Assembly: GCF_001028175.1 (NCBI RefSeq)
Contig: NZ_AEJF01000219.1
Location: 1 to 41,611, forward strand
Reading direction: 5' to 3'
Source of the DNA: Caballeronia mineralivorans PML1(12)
GTDB lineage: Bacteria > Pseudomonadota > Gammaproteobacteria > Burkholderiales > Burkholderiaceae
DNA length: 41,611 bases
The notes beneath the pieces are model-generated. The model saw only the letters and a program-made list of their open reading frames with translations. It did no database searches and had not been told where the DNA came from. Positions within the stretch are counted from its first letter, which is position 1; each line of letters starts with the position of its first letter. This document shows positions 32,980 through 41,000 of the stretch, piece after piece. The position numbers and the translations under genes are program-made.

Positions 32980-33082
32980 ACCCGCACAGCTATTGGCTCT
33001 GCGGGTTTTTTATTGCCTGCGAATTGTCTTGGGACGTCCAGTATGTTCCAGCTAGATCCGAACTTTGAGCGTTGTATTTTCG
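32789..33082 (+). repeat. Three direct repeats CGTTGTATTTTCG near an integrase remnant
   Basis: Copies lie at 32789-32801, 32827-32840 (one extra T) and 33070-33082, all in the same direction; a shorter CGTTGTATCTG follows the second at 32839. They cluster within 330 bases upstream of an integrase start. They may be integrase arm-type sites or an att core, but this is a guess from position. Confidence 0.5.
32980..33013 (+). terminator. Rho-independent terminator
   Basis: AAACCCGCA at 32980-32988 pairs with TGCGGGTTT at 33002-33010, giving a 9-bp stem with a 13-base loop, followed by more T residues. The A-run and T-run make it able to act in both directions. Confidence 0.75.
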
Positions 33083-33114
33083 TATTCACGAGAGTCCACG
33101 AACGGTATACAACG

Positions 33115-33258
33115 ATGTCGAAAACCGCACTTCATCAGCTTACCCATCTGGAGATTGTGAACGCCAAGGCTGCCACGAGACGTTACACGCTCGCTGACGG
33201 GGGGCGGCTTTGCGTTTTGGTTAAGCCCGACGGAACCAAGCTTTGGCGGGTTTCAGGT
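33115..33258 (+). pseudogene. P4-type tyrosine integrase, N-terminal fragment
   Basis: From ATG 33115 the protein reads MSKTALHQLTHLEIVNAKAA, then YTLADGGRLCVLVKPDGTKL and WRVSG. This is the DUF4102/arm-binding start of P4-type integrases. Similarity ends near 33258, where it runs into the DUF3562 gene on the other strand. The catalytic domain is gone. Such integrases mark the edge of genomic islands, and this one lies close to where the chromosome-like gene content resumes. Confidence 0.75.
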
Positions 33259-33424
33259 TTGCGCGAACGCTTTTGGCTGCCAAAAGCGACATATAGTCAT
33301 GGATGCGTGCTCCGTCTCGATAGGATGCCATCGTGTCCTCATACGTCTTCGAAACGGCTTGCACGGATGTGTGCGTTTCTTGAGCTATTTGCTCCACAAG
33401 TCTCTCATCGGTGGATCTGTTCAC
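33221..33424 (-). CDS. DUF3562 family small protein
   Basis: A 67-residue protein. I choose GTG 33424 because GAGGA lies seven bases upstream and the domain starts there: VNRSTDERLVEQIAQETHTS, then VQAVSKTYEDTMASYRDGAR and IHDYMSLLAAKSVRANL. This is the pattern of DUF3562, a small helical family common in Burkholderia and of unknown function. The last ten residues (KPAKAWFRRA) are read through the integrase remnant, so the natural C-terminus was probably replaced when the two were joined. Confidence 0.7.
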   Translation of the reverse strand: MNRSTDERLVEQIAQETHTSVQAVSKTYEDTMASYRDGARIHDYMSLLAAKSVRANLKPAKAWFRRA

Positions 33425-33553
33425 TTTCGTTTCCTCGCTCGGAAGAAGTAGGGGCAGAGCTGACTTTTCCGACAGGAATGACGAGGTGATCCGGAAAGCA
33501 GGTTTTCGTCTGGATCGGTCTTTCGCGTATCGTCGCGCGCAGAAACGGGGCAA

Positions 33554-33856
33554 TGACAGACTGTTTGATCACGGCTACTTGTTGGTTGCCAGCGGTCTGG
33601 CGATTGGCTTAGTTCCCGGATGTCCGACCCATGACGCCGGACCGCTGCGAGCCCGGTCGAAAAAGCGTGACACGCGTTGACCACTTCAGCGCCGGACTAT
33701 CTTGCGGACCGTAACAATGTCTCAACTCGCATCCGGACCCGCCTGCCCGAGCCCAAGTGGGCGGCGAGATATCTATGCACGGTAATTACGCCTCAGACAT
33801 CCTGAGCGGCACGCAATTGCGCCTTCCTTAGGCTAGCGTTTTCGCGCGCGCCGACA
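33554..33856 (+). other. Gene-free stretch
   Basis: No gene recognised on either strand. It lies between the upstream side of the DUF3562 gene and the FNR-like site, at the border of the accessory region. Confidence 0.45.
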
Positions 33857-33870
33857 TTGACTCAGATCAA
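33857..33870 (+). promoter_or_regulatory. FNR/ANR-type site
   Basis: TTGACTCAGATCAA fits the FNR/ANR pattern TTGA-N6-TCAA exactly. The next genes that could be served are the acetate transporter and phasin (from 34202), which are plausible low-oxygen genes; the 330-base distance leaves this open. Confidence 0.55.
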
Positions 33871-33899
33871 GGTAGATCTGCGCGGGAAATGGCACAAGC

Positions 33900-34082
33900 G
33901 TGAATATCGATGAGCTCATTTCGCGCCTGCGCCAGGCACTGCAGAAGACGGCGATTCATGAATTGGTTCGCGCGAGCAAGGTTGAGGCATCGCGAAGCCT
34001 CTGCGGCTTATGGTTGATGCAAGTCAAAGATGCGGTTCGTGTGGGGCATAGGATTAAATCAAGCAGGACGTGTCGACACTGA
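33900..34082 (+). CDS. Doubtful 60-codon ORF behind the FNR-like site
   Basis: GTG 33900 opens a 60-residue frame starting MNIDELISRLRQALQKTAIH, with a helical, core-like beginning; the second half looks random. It could be the intact start of a frameshifted gene. There is no recognisable family and no clear ribosome site. Confidence 0.25.
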   Translation: MNIDELISRLRQALQKTAIHELVRASKVEASRSLCGLWLMQVKDAVRVGHRIKSSRTCRH

Positions 34083-34114
34083 AGAATCCGGCGATTCTCG
34101 ATCAACTCCGCTAA

Positions 34115-34138
34115 GCCCGTTTCGGGCGCGAGTTTTTT
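34115..34138 (+). terminator. Possible terminator hairpin
   Basis: GCCCG at 34115-34119 pairs with CGGGC at 34123-34127 around a TTT loop; five bases later comes a run of six T. The stem is short and the gap to the T-run is unusual, so it is weak. Confidence 0.4.
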
Positions 34139-34201
34139 GATCACGTTCGGAGTTTTACTGCGGATTGCCCGCAGCTTACCGATATCTTCAGGAGACAGAC
34201 A

Positions 34202-34864
34202 ATGAACTACGCAATAACGCAAAGGAAACTAGCGAATCCGGCGCCGCTGGGTCTCGCCGGGTTCGCGCTGACGACATGGTTGTTGAGCATGATCAACGCA
34301 GGCTGGTTTTCAAGTGATTCAACAGGACTGGTACTCGCGTGCGCACTCTGCTTTGGCGGCACCGCGCAAGCCATAGCGGGCGTGATGGAACTACCGCGAG
34401 GCAACACCTTCGGTGCGACGGCGTTTTTGGCCTACGGGGCGTTCTGGTGGTCATTTGCCCTGTTCGTCCTGTTTCTCCATGGCAAGGTACCCGCCGCGTT
34501 CGTTGGCTGGTATCTGTTTCTATGGGGCGTGTTCACCTTCTATATGTGGCTCGCTACGTTTCGTTCGCCGCGCGCACTCCAGCTGATTTTCCTGACGCTC
34601 TGGATCACGTTCGTCCTGCTTGCCGGCGGCGAGTGGACAGGTTCGACCGCGCTGCGTGCTGCTGGTGGTTATGGCGGCCTTCTGACTGCGGTGTTCACGT
34701 TTTACCTATCTGCGGCCGACGTGATCAACGAAGTCTACGACCGGATCGTATTGCCCATCGGCGAGGCGAAAGCCTTCAAGAACCACGCGGCCTGTCTTAT
34801 GACGGCTCGTGCTGAACGCGGGTCAGGAAACACGGCGGACGTCGCCGTCCGTTGTATCGCTTAA
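34202..34864 (+). CDS. satP: Acetate/succinate transporter, SatP (GPR1/FUN34/YaaH) family
   Basis: A 220-residue membrane protein with six hydrophobic segments. The family signature NPAPLGL is at residues 12-18, followed by AGFALTTWLLSMINAGW, and GGTAQAIAGVMELPRGNTFG (about residues 57-76) is the second conserved block. These proteins carry acetate or succinate across the inner membrane with protons. The ribosome site AGGAGACAGAC lies directly before ATG 34202. Phasin follows 24 bases later, linking acetate uptake to polyhydroxyalkanoate storage. Confidence 0.9.
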   Translation: MNYAITQRKLANPAPLGLAGFALTTWLLSMINAGWFSSDSTGLVLACALCFGGTAQAIAGVMELPRGNTFGATAFLAYGAFWWSFALFVLFLHGKVPAAFVGWYLFLWGVFTFYMWLATFRSPRALQLIFLTLWITFVLLAGGEWTGSTALRAAGGYGGLLTAVFTFYLSAADVINEVYDRIVLPIGEAKAFKNHAACLMTARAERGSGNTADVAVRCIA

Positions 34865-34888
34865 TCAATAGTCCAAGGGAGACTTATC

Positions 34889-35305
34889 ATGGCAACAGCT
34901 TTTAATCCGATCGCCGACTTCAGCAAGATGCTGGAGGGCTTCAACTTTCCCGGCGTCGATAAGACGTCGCTGATCGAAGCACGACGCAAAGACCTCGAGG
35001 CGCTCGGGGAGGCTAACAGGCTAGCGTTCGAAGGCATGCAGGCTGTGGTGCAAAAGCAGGCAGAAATGTTGAGTGCGAGTGTGCGAGAGATTCAGGCCGC
35101 CGCACAGCAAATGACCGGTGGCAGCCCAACGGACGTGATGGCAAAGCAGGGGGAATTCGTCCAGCACTCCATAAAGAAGGCCGTCGACAACATGCGGGAG
35201 ATCGCGGAGATGGCACAAAAATCACAGGCCGATGCATTGGCGGCGATCACCAAGCGTGCGGAGCAAAGCATCGACGAGACTAAGACGTTATTGCCACGCA
35301 CGTGA
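34889..35305 (+). CDS. Phasin (polyhydroxyalkanoate granule protein)
   Basis: A 138-residue helical protein starting MATAFNPIADFSKMLEGFNF with the family features RRKDLEALGEANRLAFEGMQ and KKAVDNMREIAEMAQKSQAD. It is amphipathic, with no signal peptide, and is shorter than the main PhaP of about 180-190 residues, like the second phasin family of Burkholderia. Phasins coat storage granules in the cytoplasm. AAGGGAG lies nine bases before the ATG. It overlaps the next gene (GTGA at 35302-35305). Confidence 0.9.
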   Translation: MATAFNPIADFSKMLEGFNFPGVDKTSLIEARRKDLEALGEANRLAFEGMQAVVQKQAEMLSASVREIQAAAQQMTGGSPTDVMAKQGEFVQHSIKKAVDNMREIAEMAQKSQADALAAITKRAEQSIDETKTLLPRT

Positions 35306-35811
35306 GTGCTGCTCAAGCGCCTATCAACACGACGCCAAATCGTTGGAAGCGAATCATATTGACGATCGCCGTCGCGAGTCTTGGTGCTTGCACGACCAGC
35401 AGATCGTCTATCGACGCTCAGCACTACGAAATCGCGTTAGACGAAGCTCGCGACGACGCGTCGATAGGCTGCGTGGGCCGCGTAGCGTGCGACGCGGCGT
35501 GGCAAAGGACTCGGGAATTCGTTACGCGGCATTCTGCGACGAACATTCGTCGCGCAAACGAAATAACCATTGAGACAGGCGTGCCGCATGAATCCGGCGT
35601 TCTTTATTTATGGGCGTCGCGCACCGCCACGGGCGACGGCATCGACAGTGCGACGATTCGTGTAAAAGGCTTGTGTCGCGGGATGTACACGAGCGACGGA
35701 GCTCCCGCATGGATGTATGTCACATGCGCCGAACTGATCACACAAGCAGAAAAGGAGTTTCGCCACTTTGTTGCCAGCACTGATTCAGGAGAGGGCGCCG
35801 TGTCCAAGTAG
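35302..35811 (+). CDS. Small putative lipoprotein coupled to phasin
   Basis: A 169-residue protein from GTG 35302, overlapping the phasin stop. It has a lipoprotein-type start: basic residues, hydrophobic core IILTIAVASLGAC with the lipid cysteine at residue 30. The mature part has Cys pairs (IGCVGRVACDAAW; GLCRGMY and VTCAEL) that may form disulfides. No family is recognised. The coupling to phasin suggests common expression rather than a shared function, since a lipoprotein acts in the envelope. Confidence 0.65.
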   Translation: MSAAQAPINTTPNRWKRIILTIAVASLGACTTSRSSIDAQHYEIALDEARDDASIGCVGRVACDAAWQRTREFVTRHSATNIRRANEITIETGVPHESGVLYLWASRTATGDGIDSATIRVKGLCRGMYTSDGAPAWMYVTCAELITQAEKEFRHFVASTDSGEGAVSK

Positions 35812-35899
35812 CGGACAGAGCCTTGGTGATTGCAAGCCTCACGGTCGCCGGAAACATGGAGCGAGTCCAGTCGGCTTCGATCGCGCAGTGCTCGCTGAA

Positions 35900-36808
35900 T
35901 CACTTGATCAAATCGTCCAGACGCCGATCGTCGATACCGGCGGGTTCGAGATGAGCAACCACATCGGCGGCCTGAAATATCGATCTTACGGCGTCCTCCG
36001 CGCGATCTCCAATGCTGTGGCCTTTTTCAACCGACATTGCTCCATCGACCTCGAGGTGAAACTCCACGAACACGCGGTCCCCGCCATTCCGGGTCCGGAT
36101 GTCATGAACCGCCTGAACACCTTCGCAGCCGAGCACAGCGGACTTGATTCGCTCCCGGTCAGATGTATCGAGTTCCCGATCGAGTAACTGAATCAAGGCA
36201 TGCAGGGCCATTCCCCGCGCATTCCATAGCATGTAGCAGGAAATTGCCAGCGCGCCTATTGCGTCGGCACGGTTCCACGCGAGGAACCGTTCAAGTACCA
36301 GCGCAACCAGCACTGCAATGTTCACCGCAACGTCGGTCATGTAGTGCGCACGGTCTGCAGCGATTGCTGTCGATCCAGTCCGTTTGACGACATAGGTTTG
36401 CATTGCGACAAGCCCGCCTGCCGCCACTGAACTGGCAATGATCACCCACAAGCCGAAGCCGATCTCTGTGAGCGGTTGCGGGACGAGCAGGCGCGTGAAC
36501 GATTGAATCCCAAGGACCACGGCCGCGCCCGCGAGCAACAACGCTTGCACGAACGCGGCGACGGCTTCGGCCTTACCGTGTCCATAACGATGGCCTCGAT
36601 CGACAGGGCGCCCTGCATACCGGACGCCCGCAAAGGTGACGAGGGATGCGACGACGTCGACCAGCCCGTCGGCCGCAGACGTGAGTAACGAGATCGAGCC
36701 TGTTGCAAGCCACGCCCATACCTTGACAGCGACCAGGACGAGGGCGACAGCGAGTGCCACGATCGAAGCGAATCGGCGCAGTTTTTGATTCGACAGGTGT
36801 TCGGACAT
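35900..36808 (-). CDS. Cation diffusion facilitator, FieF/CzcD-type metal efflux protein
   Basis: A 302-residue protein with six membrane segments and a C-terminal cytoplasmic domain. Metal-site residues line up with FieF: Asp47 and Asp51 in SAADGLVDVV, His155 and Asp159 in ADRAHYMTDV. The loop motif HRYGHGKAEA is typical of the family. The C-terminal part (VHDIRTRNGGDRVFVEFHLE) is the dimerising metal-sensing domain. It exports zinc or ferrous iron with proton exchange; the exact metal is not determined. It stands alone, facing the lipoprotein gene. Confidence 0.92.
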   Translation of the reverse strand: MSEHLSNQKLRRFASIVALAVALVLVAVKVWAWLATGSISLLTSAADGLVDVVASLVTFAGVRYAGRPVDRGHRYGHGKAEAVAAFVQALLLAGAAVVLGIQSFTRLLVPQPLTEIGFGLWVIIASSVAAGGLVAMQTYVVKRTGSTAIAADRAHYMTDVAVNIAVLVALVLERFLAWNRADAIGALAISCYMLWNARGMALHALIQLLDRELDTSDRERIKSAVLGCEGVQAVHDIRTRNGGDRVFVEFHLEVDGAMSVEKGHSIGDRAEDAVRSIFQAADVVAHLEPAGIDDRRLDDLIK

Positions 36809-36868
36809 AGGCGCAAGTCTCGCTTCGTAAGCCCTGATGCTACGACAGCAGCATACGTTGAAGCCGGC

Positions 36869-37129
36869 TTACTCGCCGGCGGGCTTACTTGAATTCGGCG
36901 AAACCGCAGCGTTTCGGATTCTCAGATTCCGGATCCGCCTGAACGACGGATTGTCATGCAGCAAGCGGGCTGTGATATGCGCGACTGCGGCTTCACCGAG
37001 AAGGTAGTCCGGCACGCCGGAGACCGCGTGGTGAGTCACTTGTTGGTTGTAAATGTCCGGCGCTTCGGCCGAGCTATAGAAAAAATCGACTTCATACGTT
37101 GCCAAATTGAACTCCAATGGTGTGATCAA
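36869..37129 (-). CDS. Hypothetical 86-residue protein
   Basis: The only start-like codon is TTG 37129, giving MITPLEFNLATYEVDFFYSS; no good ribosome site is seen. The sequence has a coherent alpha/beta composition (VSGVPDYLLGEAAVAHITAR, then FRRIRNLRIRN) and GC-biased third positions, so I believe that it is real. No family is recognised and there is no signal peptide. Confidence 0.5.
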   Translation of the reverse strand: MITPLEFNLATYEVDFFYSSAEAPDIYNQQVTHHAVSGVPDYLLGEAAVAHITARLLHDNPSFRRIRNLRIRNAAVSPNSSKPAGE

Positions 37130-37445
37130 TCGTTAAACAACCATTGACGGAATCAATTCTATCAAGAGCGGGTAACAAGCGGGCGCGAGGGTTCGTGAAG
37201 CGAATGTCGAATTCCGGCCAGGGTGTTTTGCGGCGTCATTTCCTACCCAAAGTGCCGCCGGCACACGCGCACGGGCGCTTTTTGTCACTTCCATGATTTG
37301 ACGCAAAAATAAGGTCTTTAAAAAGAATTGCCTTTGAGCGCCAAATTTGTGTTCCCCTAAAGGAGGCACCGGTTGCGCCGGTATCAGTCGCGGGTGCCGG
37401 TCCTGCAGCGCCGCTGTATGACGGCCAAAGGAGAAGCCAGTAGAA
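37130..37445 (+). other. Divergent intergenic region
   Basis: No gene recognised. A short perfect hairpin (ACCGG, loop TTGCG, CCGGT at 37368-37382) lies about 65 bases before the next gene, just behind an AAAGGAGG motif at 37359-37366 that has no start codon after it. Confidence 0.45.
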
Positions 37446-37766
37446 ATGAATCACCGCATCGTAAAAGAGTTGCTAGCCGGACACGGGGAAGGGAAGTTCG
37501 TTTTAAGCCATCGCATACACGGCAGGGACTTCGAAGTCATGGTTTCACTGCTGCAATCGTCGGGAAATACGTTCGTGCGGGATTATTGCGCCCGGGCGCC
37601 CATCCTCGCCGGCACCGACGGACTTCGCGATGCCGCCGCGCAGGGCTTCGAAGCCGCGCACGCCGCAATAGAAGGCGATCTGCTCGCCAAACCTGCCGGC
37701 ATGTCGTTATTTCAGTTTGTCACCGATCCGGCCCGGCGGAAGGTGTTCTTCCGTCCATTCGACTAA
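37446..37766 (+). CDS. Hypothetical 106-residue protein
   Basis: Starts at ATG 37446 with an AAAGGAGAAG ribosome site about 11 bases upstream. The protein begins MNHRIVKELLAGHGEGKFVL and ends FRPFD, with alternating strands and one long helix (LRDAAAQGFEAAHAAIEGDL). No signal peptide or known family is seen. The good ribosome site and codon bias support a real gene. Confidence 0.6.
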   Translation: MNHRIVKELLAGHGEGKFVLSHRIHGRDFEVMVSLLQSSGNTFVRDYCARAPILAGTDGLRDAAAQGFEAAHAAIEGDLLAKPAGMSLFQFVTDPARRKVFFRPFD

Positions 37767-38013
37767 AGACCGGCCGTGTTTCATCGGGTTCGTCGTTCAT
37801 ACGAGGCGAATCCCCGTTTCCTGCCAAACCCTGTGATTGATGTTCTCCGGGCGTCGTAGTTTTCACCAGGTTCAAACGCTCGCGTCGACTTTGACGTGCG
37901 ATGCGCGAGGAACGCGTTGGCGCTTGCCTCTTGCACCCCCGAATCCATTCCCTACGCCAGCTACGCAGCTTCGCGCACCATGCCGACAGTTCGCCAGTCT
38001 GCAATTTTGGACA

Positions 38014-41000
38014 ATGATGGCCTTTTCCCGTTCGTATTTACCGCTCAAACTTGATTCGCTTCTGGGGGCGTTGGCCCGATGGAAGACCGAATCTCGCCGC
38101 TTGCCTCAAGAGCCCGCGCTGCGCGCCGAGCTGTTCAGCGCGGACCAGATGGAACTGCACGGGGTGCGGCTTGCGGGGCAGCATCGGTTAAGCACAGATG
38201 CGGGGTTGGATCATCTGCTGCCACGGCTCGCGAATAATGAAGCGACGCTGCTAAGTGCGTACGAACGTCTCACGAAAGCAACGCTCAACAGCTACCGGGT
38301 AACGCCTGCCGCCGAGTGGCTGCTCGACAATTACTACCTGATCGCCGAGCAGATCCGGATCGCGCGGCACCATCTTCCGAAGGGTTATAGCCGCGAATTA
38401 CCGCGTCTCGCCGATGGTCCGTCCCACGAATTGCCGCGCGTGTATGGCATTGCGCTGGAGACAATCTCGCACGGCGACGGACGCGTCAATACCGAAAGCC
38501 TGACTCGCTTCATCACGGCCTATCAGAGTGTTACGCCGCTCACGCTGGGTGAGCTTTGGGCGATTCCCATCATGTTGCGGCTCGCCTTGATCGAGAATCT
38601 GCGGCGTGTGGCAAGCCGCGTGACAACCGACCTCGACGATCGCAACCTCGCCGGGCATTGGGCCGATCGGATGACCGAGACGGCTGGGCACGACCCGAAA
38701 AGCGTGGTGTTGACAGTTGCTGACATGGCGCGCTCGAACCCGCCCATGGCGAGTTCCTTCGTGGCCGAGCTGGCTCGGCGCCTGCAGGGACAGAGTGCAA
38801 CCCTGGCACTGCCGCTGACGTGGATCGAGCAACTGTTATCGGAGTCGGGCCTGAGCATCGACCGGATGGTGCAGCTGGAGGCGCAGCAGCAGGCGGCAGA
38901 CCAGGTTTCGATCAGCAACAGCATCAGCAGCCTGCGCTTGCTCTCGGCCACCGACTGGCGCGATTTCGTCGAAAGCACGAGCATCGTGGAACAGGTTCTC
39001 GGCGAAGATCCCGCCGATATCTATCGAGCGATGGATTTCGCGACACGGGACCGGTACCGGCACAGCGTTGAACGGCTCGCGCGTGCAAGTAAGCAGCCGG
39101 AGGAGGTGGTGGCGCGTGCGGCGATCGATCTGGCCAGGAATGCCGTTGAATCGGACACGGGCCGCAGTGTCGAACATCACGTTGGTTTTTATCTGTTGCG
39201 CGATGGCGTTGGAGAACTCGAACGGCACGTCGAGGCAAGAGTGAATGCACGCGAGGTATGGAGGCGCCTCTTGCGTCGTGCACCGTTGCCTATTTATCTT
39301 GCCCTGGCGGCGCTGATCACCCTCCTGTTTGCATGGCCTTTTCTCGACGCGGCTCACCGCCACGGGTGGCGGGGCGGTTTGTTGGCCGTGCTCGCTGTAC
39401 CGGTGCTGCTGATGACCAGCCGCGTTGCTATCGATTTCGTCAACTGGTTCGTCACTCTGACGGTCGTGCCCGACTGGCTGCCGCGCCTGGACTTCACCAG
39501 GGGTATCCCGGCGCAGATGCGCACGCTTGTCGTGATTCCGTCGCTGATCGGCAGTGCGCAAGATGTGGAGGATCTGACGGAGGGGCTTGAAGTACGGTTC
39601 CTCGCGAATCGTGATCCCCATCTGCATTTCAGCTTGCTGACCGACTTTATGGATTCAGCCTCCGAGAGTCGCGACGAAGATGCAGGGCTGATGCTGCTCG
39701 CGCGGCTGAGCATCGAAGCGTTGAACGAAAAATATCCCGATACCCAGGGCGACCGTTTCTTCCTGTTTCATCGCCCGCGACGCTGGAACGACATCGAAAA
39801 AGTCTGGATGGGACATGAGCGAAAGCGCGGCAAGATCGCCGAACTCGATGCGCTGCTGCGCGGCACCGGAAGCGATCGTTTCTCGCTGATCGTGGGGGAC
39901 ATCGCGGCGTTGCCACGCGTGCGGTATGTAATTACGCTCGATACGGACACCCAGCTCCCGCGCGATGCAGCCAGCCAGTTTATCGGCGCGATCGCGCATC
40001 CACTGAATGCGGCCGTCTACGACGCGGTCAAGCAGCGCGTGAGTTCCGGCCATGCGATTCTTCAGCCGCGCGTTGGCATCAGTCTTCCGAGCACGGCGAG
40101 ATCGGCGTATGCGCGGCTGTTCGGCGGCGATGCCGGTATCGATCCCTACACAAGAGCCGCTTCGGATGTCTATCAGGATCTGTTCCACGAAGGGTCATTC
40201 ATCGGTAAGGGAATCTACGAACTCGATGCGTTCGAGCAGGCAGTGGAGGGGCGTTTTCCTGACAACCGCATCCTGAGTCATGACCTGATAGAAGGCTGCT
40301 ACGCACGAGCGGGCCTCCTGAGCGACGTGCATCTGTACGAGGAGTATCCGGCCCGCTACAGCGCCGACGTCAACCGGCGGCACCGATGGATCCGCGGTGA
40401 CTGGCAACTGCTGCCGTGGATCTTTCCCTGGGCGCCGACTCAACATGGCGGTCTGACGCGCAATCCGCTTTCATTGCTGTCGCGCTGGAAGCTGTTTGAC
40501 AACCTGCGGCGCAGCGCCTCGCCTGCCGCAGTGCTGGCCATGTTGTTGATGGGGTGGATCAGCGGATGGCAGCCTCTCGCCTGGACCGTCGGCGTTGTCG
40601 CGTTGACGTTGAGCATGCCGCTGGTCGCGAGCCTGATCGAACTCCTTCAGAAGCCGCATGACATGCCGCTGCGCCGGCATGTCGCGTTGACCGCGCAATC
40701 GGCCGGCCGTCATCTGGCGCGCGCGTTTCTGGCGCTCGCATGGCTGCCCCACGAAGCGCTGTACAGCATGGACGCCATCGTGCGCACACTCTGGCGCATC
40801 GGGTTCAGCAAGCACAAGCTGCTGCAATGGAACGCTTCTCGCGAAGTCGAGCGGGTCGCACCCAACGACCCGAAGGCGCTGTACCGGCTCATGTGGATCG
40901 GCCCGCTTCTCGGTGCAGCGCTAAGCCTGTCATTCCTCACGACGCCCGAGACACTTGCGGCGGCCGCGCCGTTCGCGCTGTTGTGGCTCCTGTCTCCGCT

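Noticed and set aside
32880..33010. Possible tRNA or ssrA gene as island attachment site, suggested by TTCGAACC and a following terminator
   Set aside because: No acceptor, D or anticodon stems can be formed around it; only the terminator hairpin is supported.
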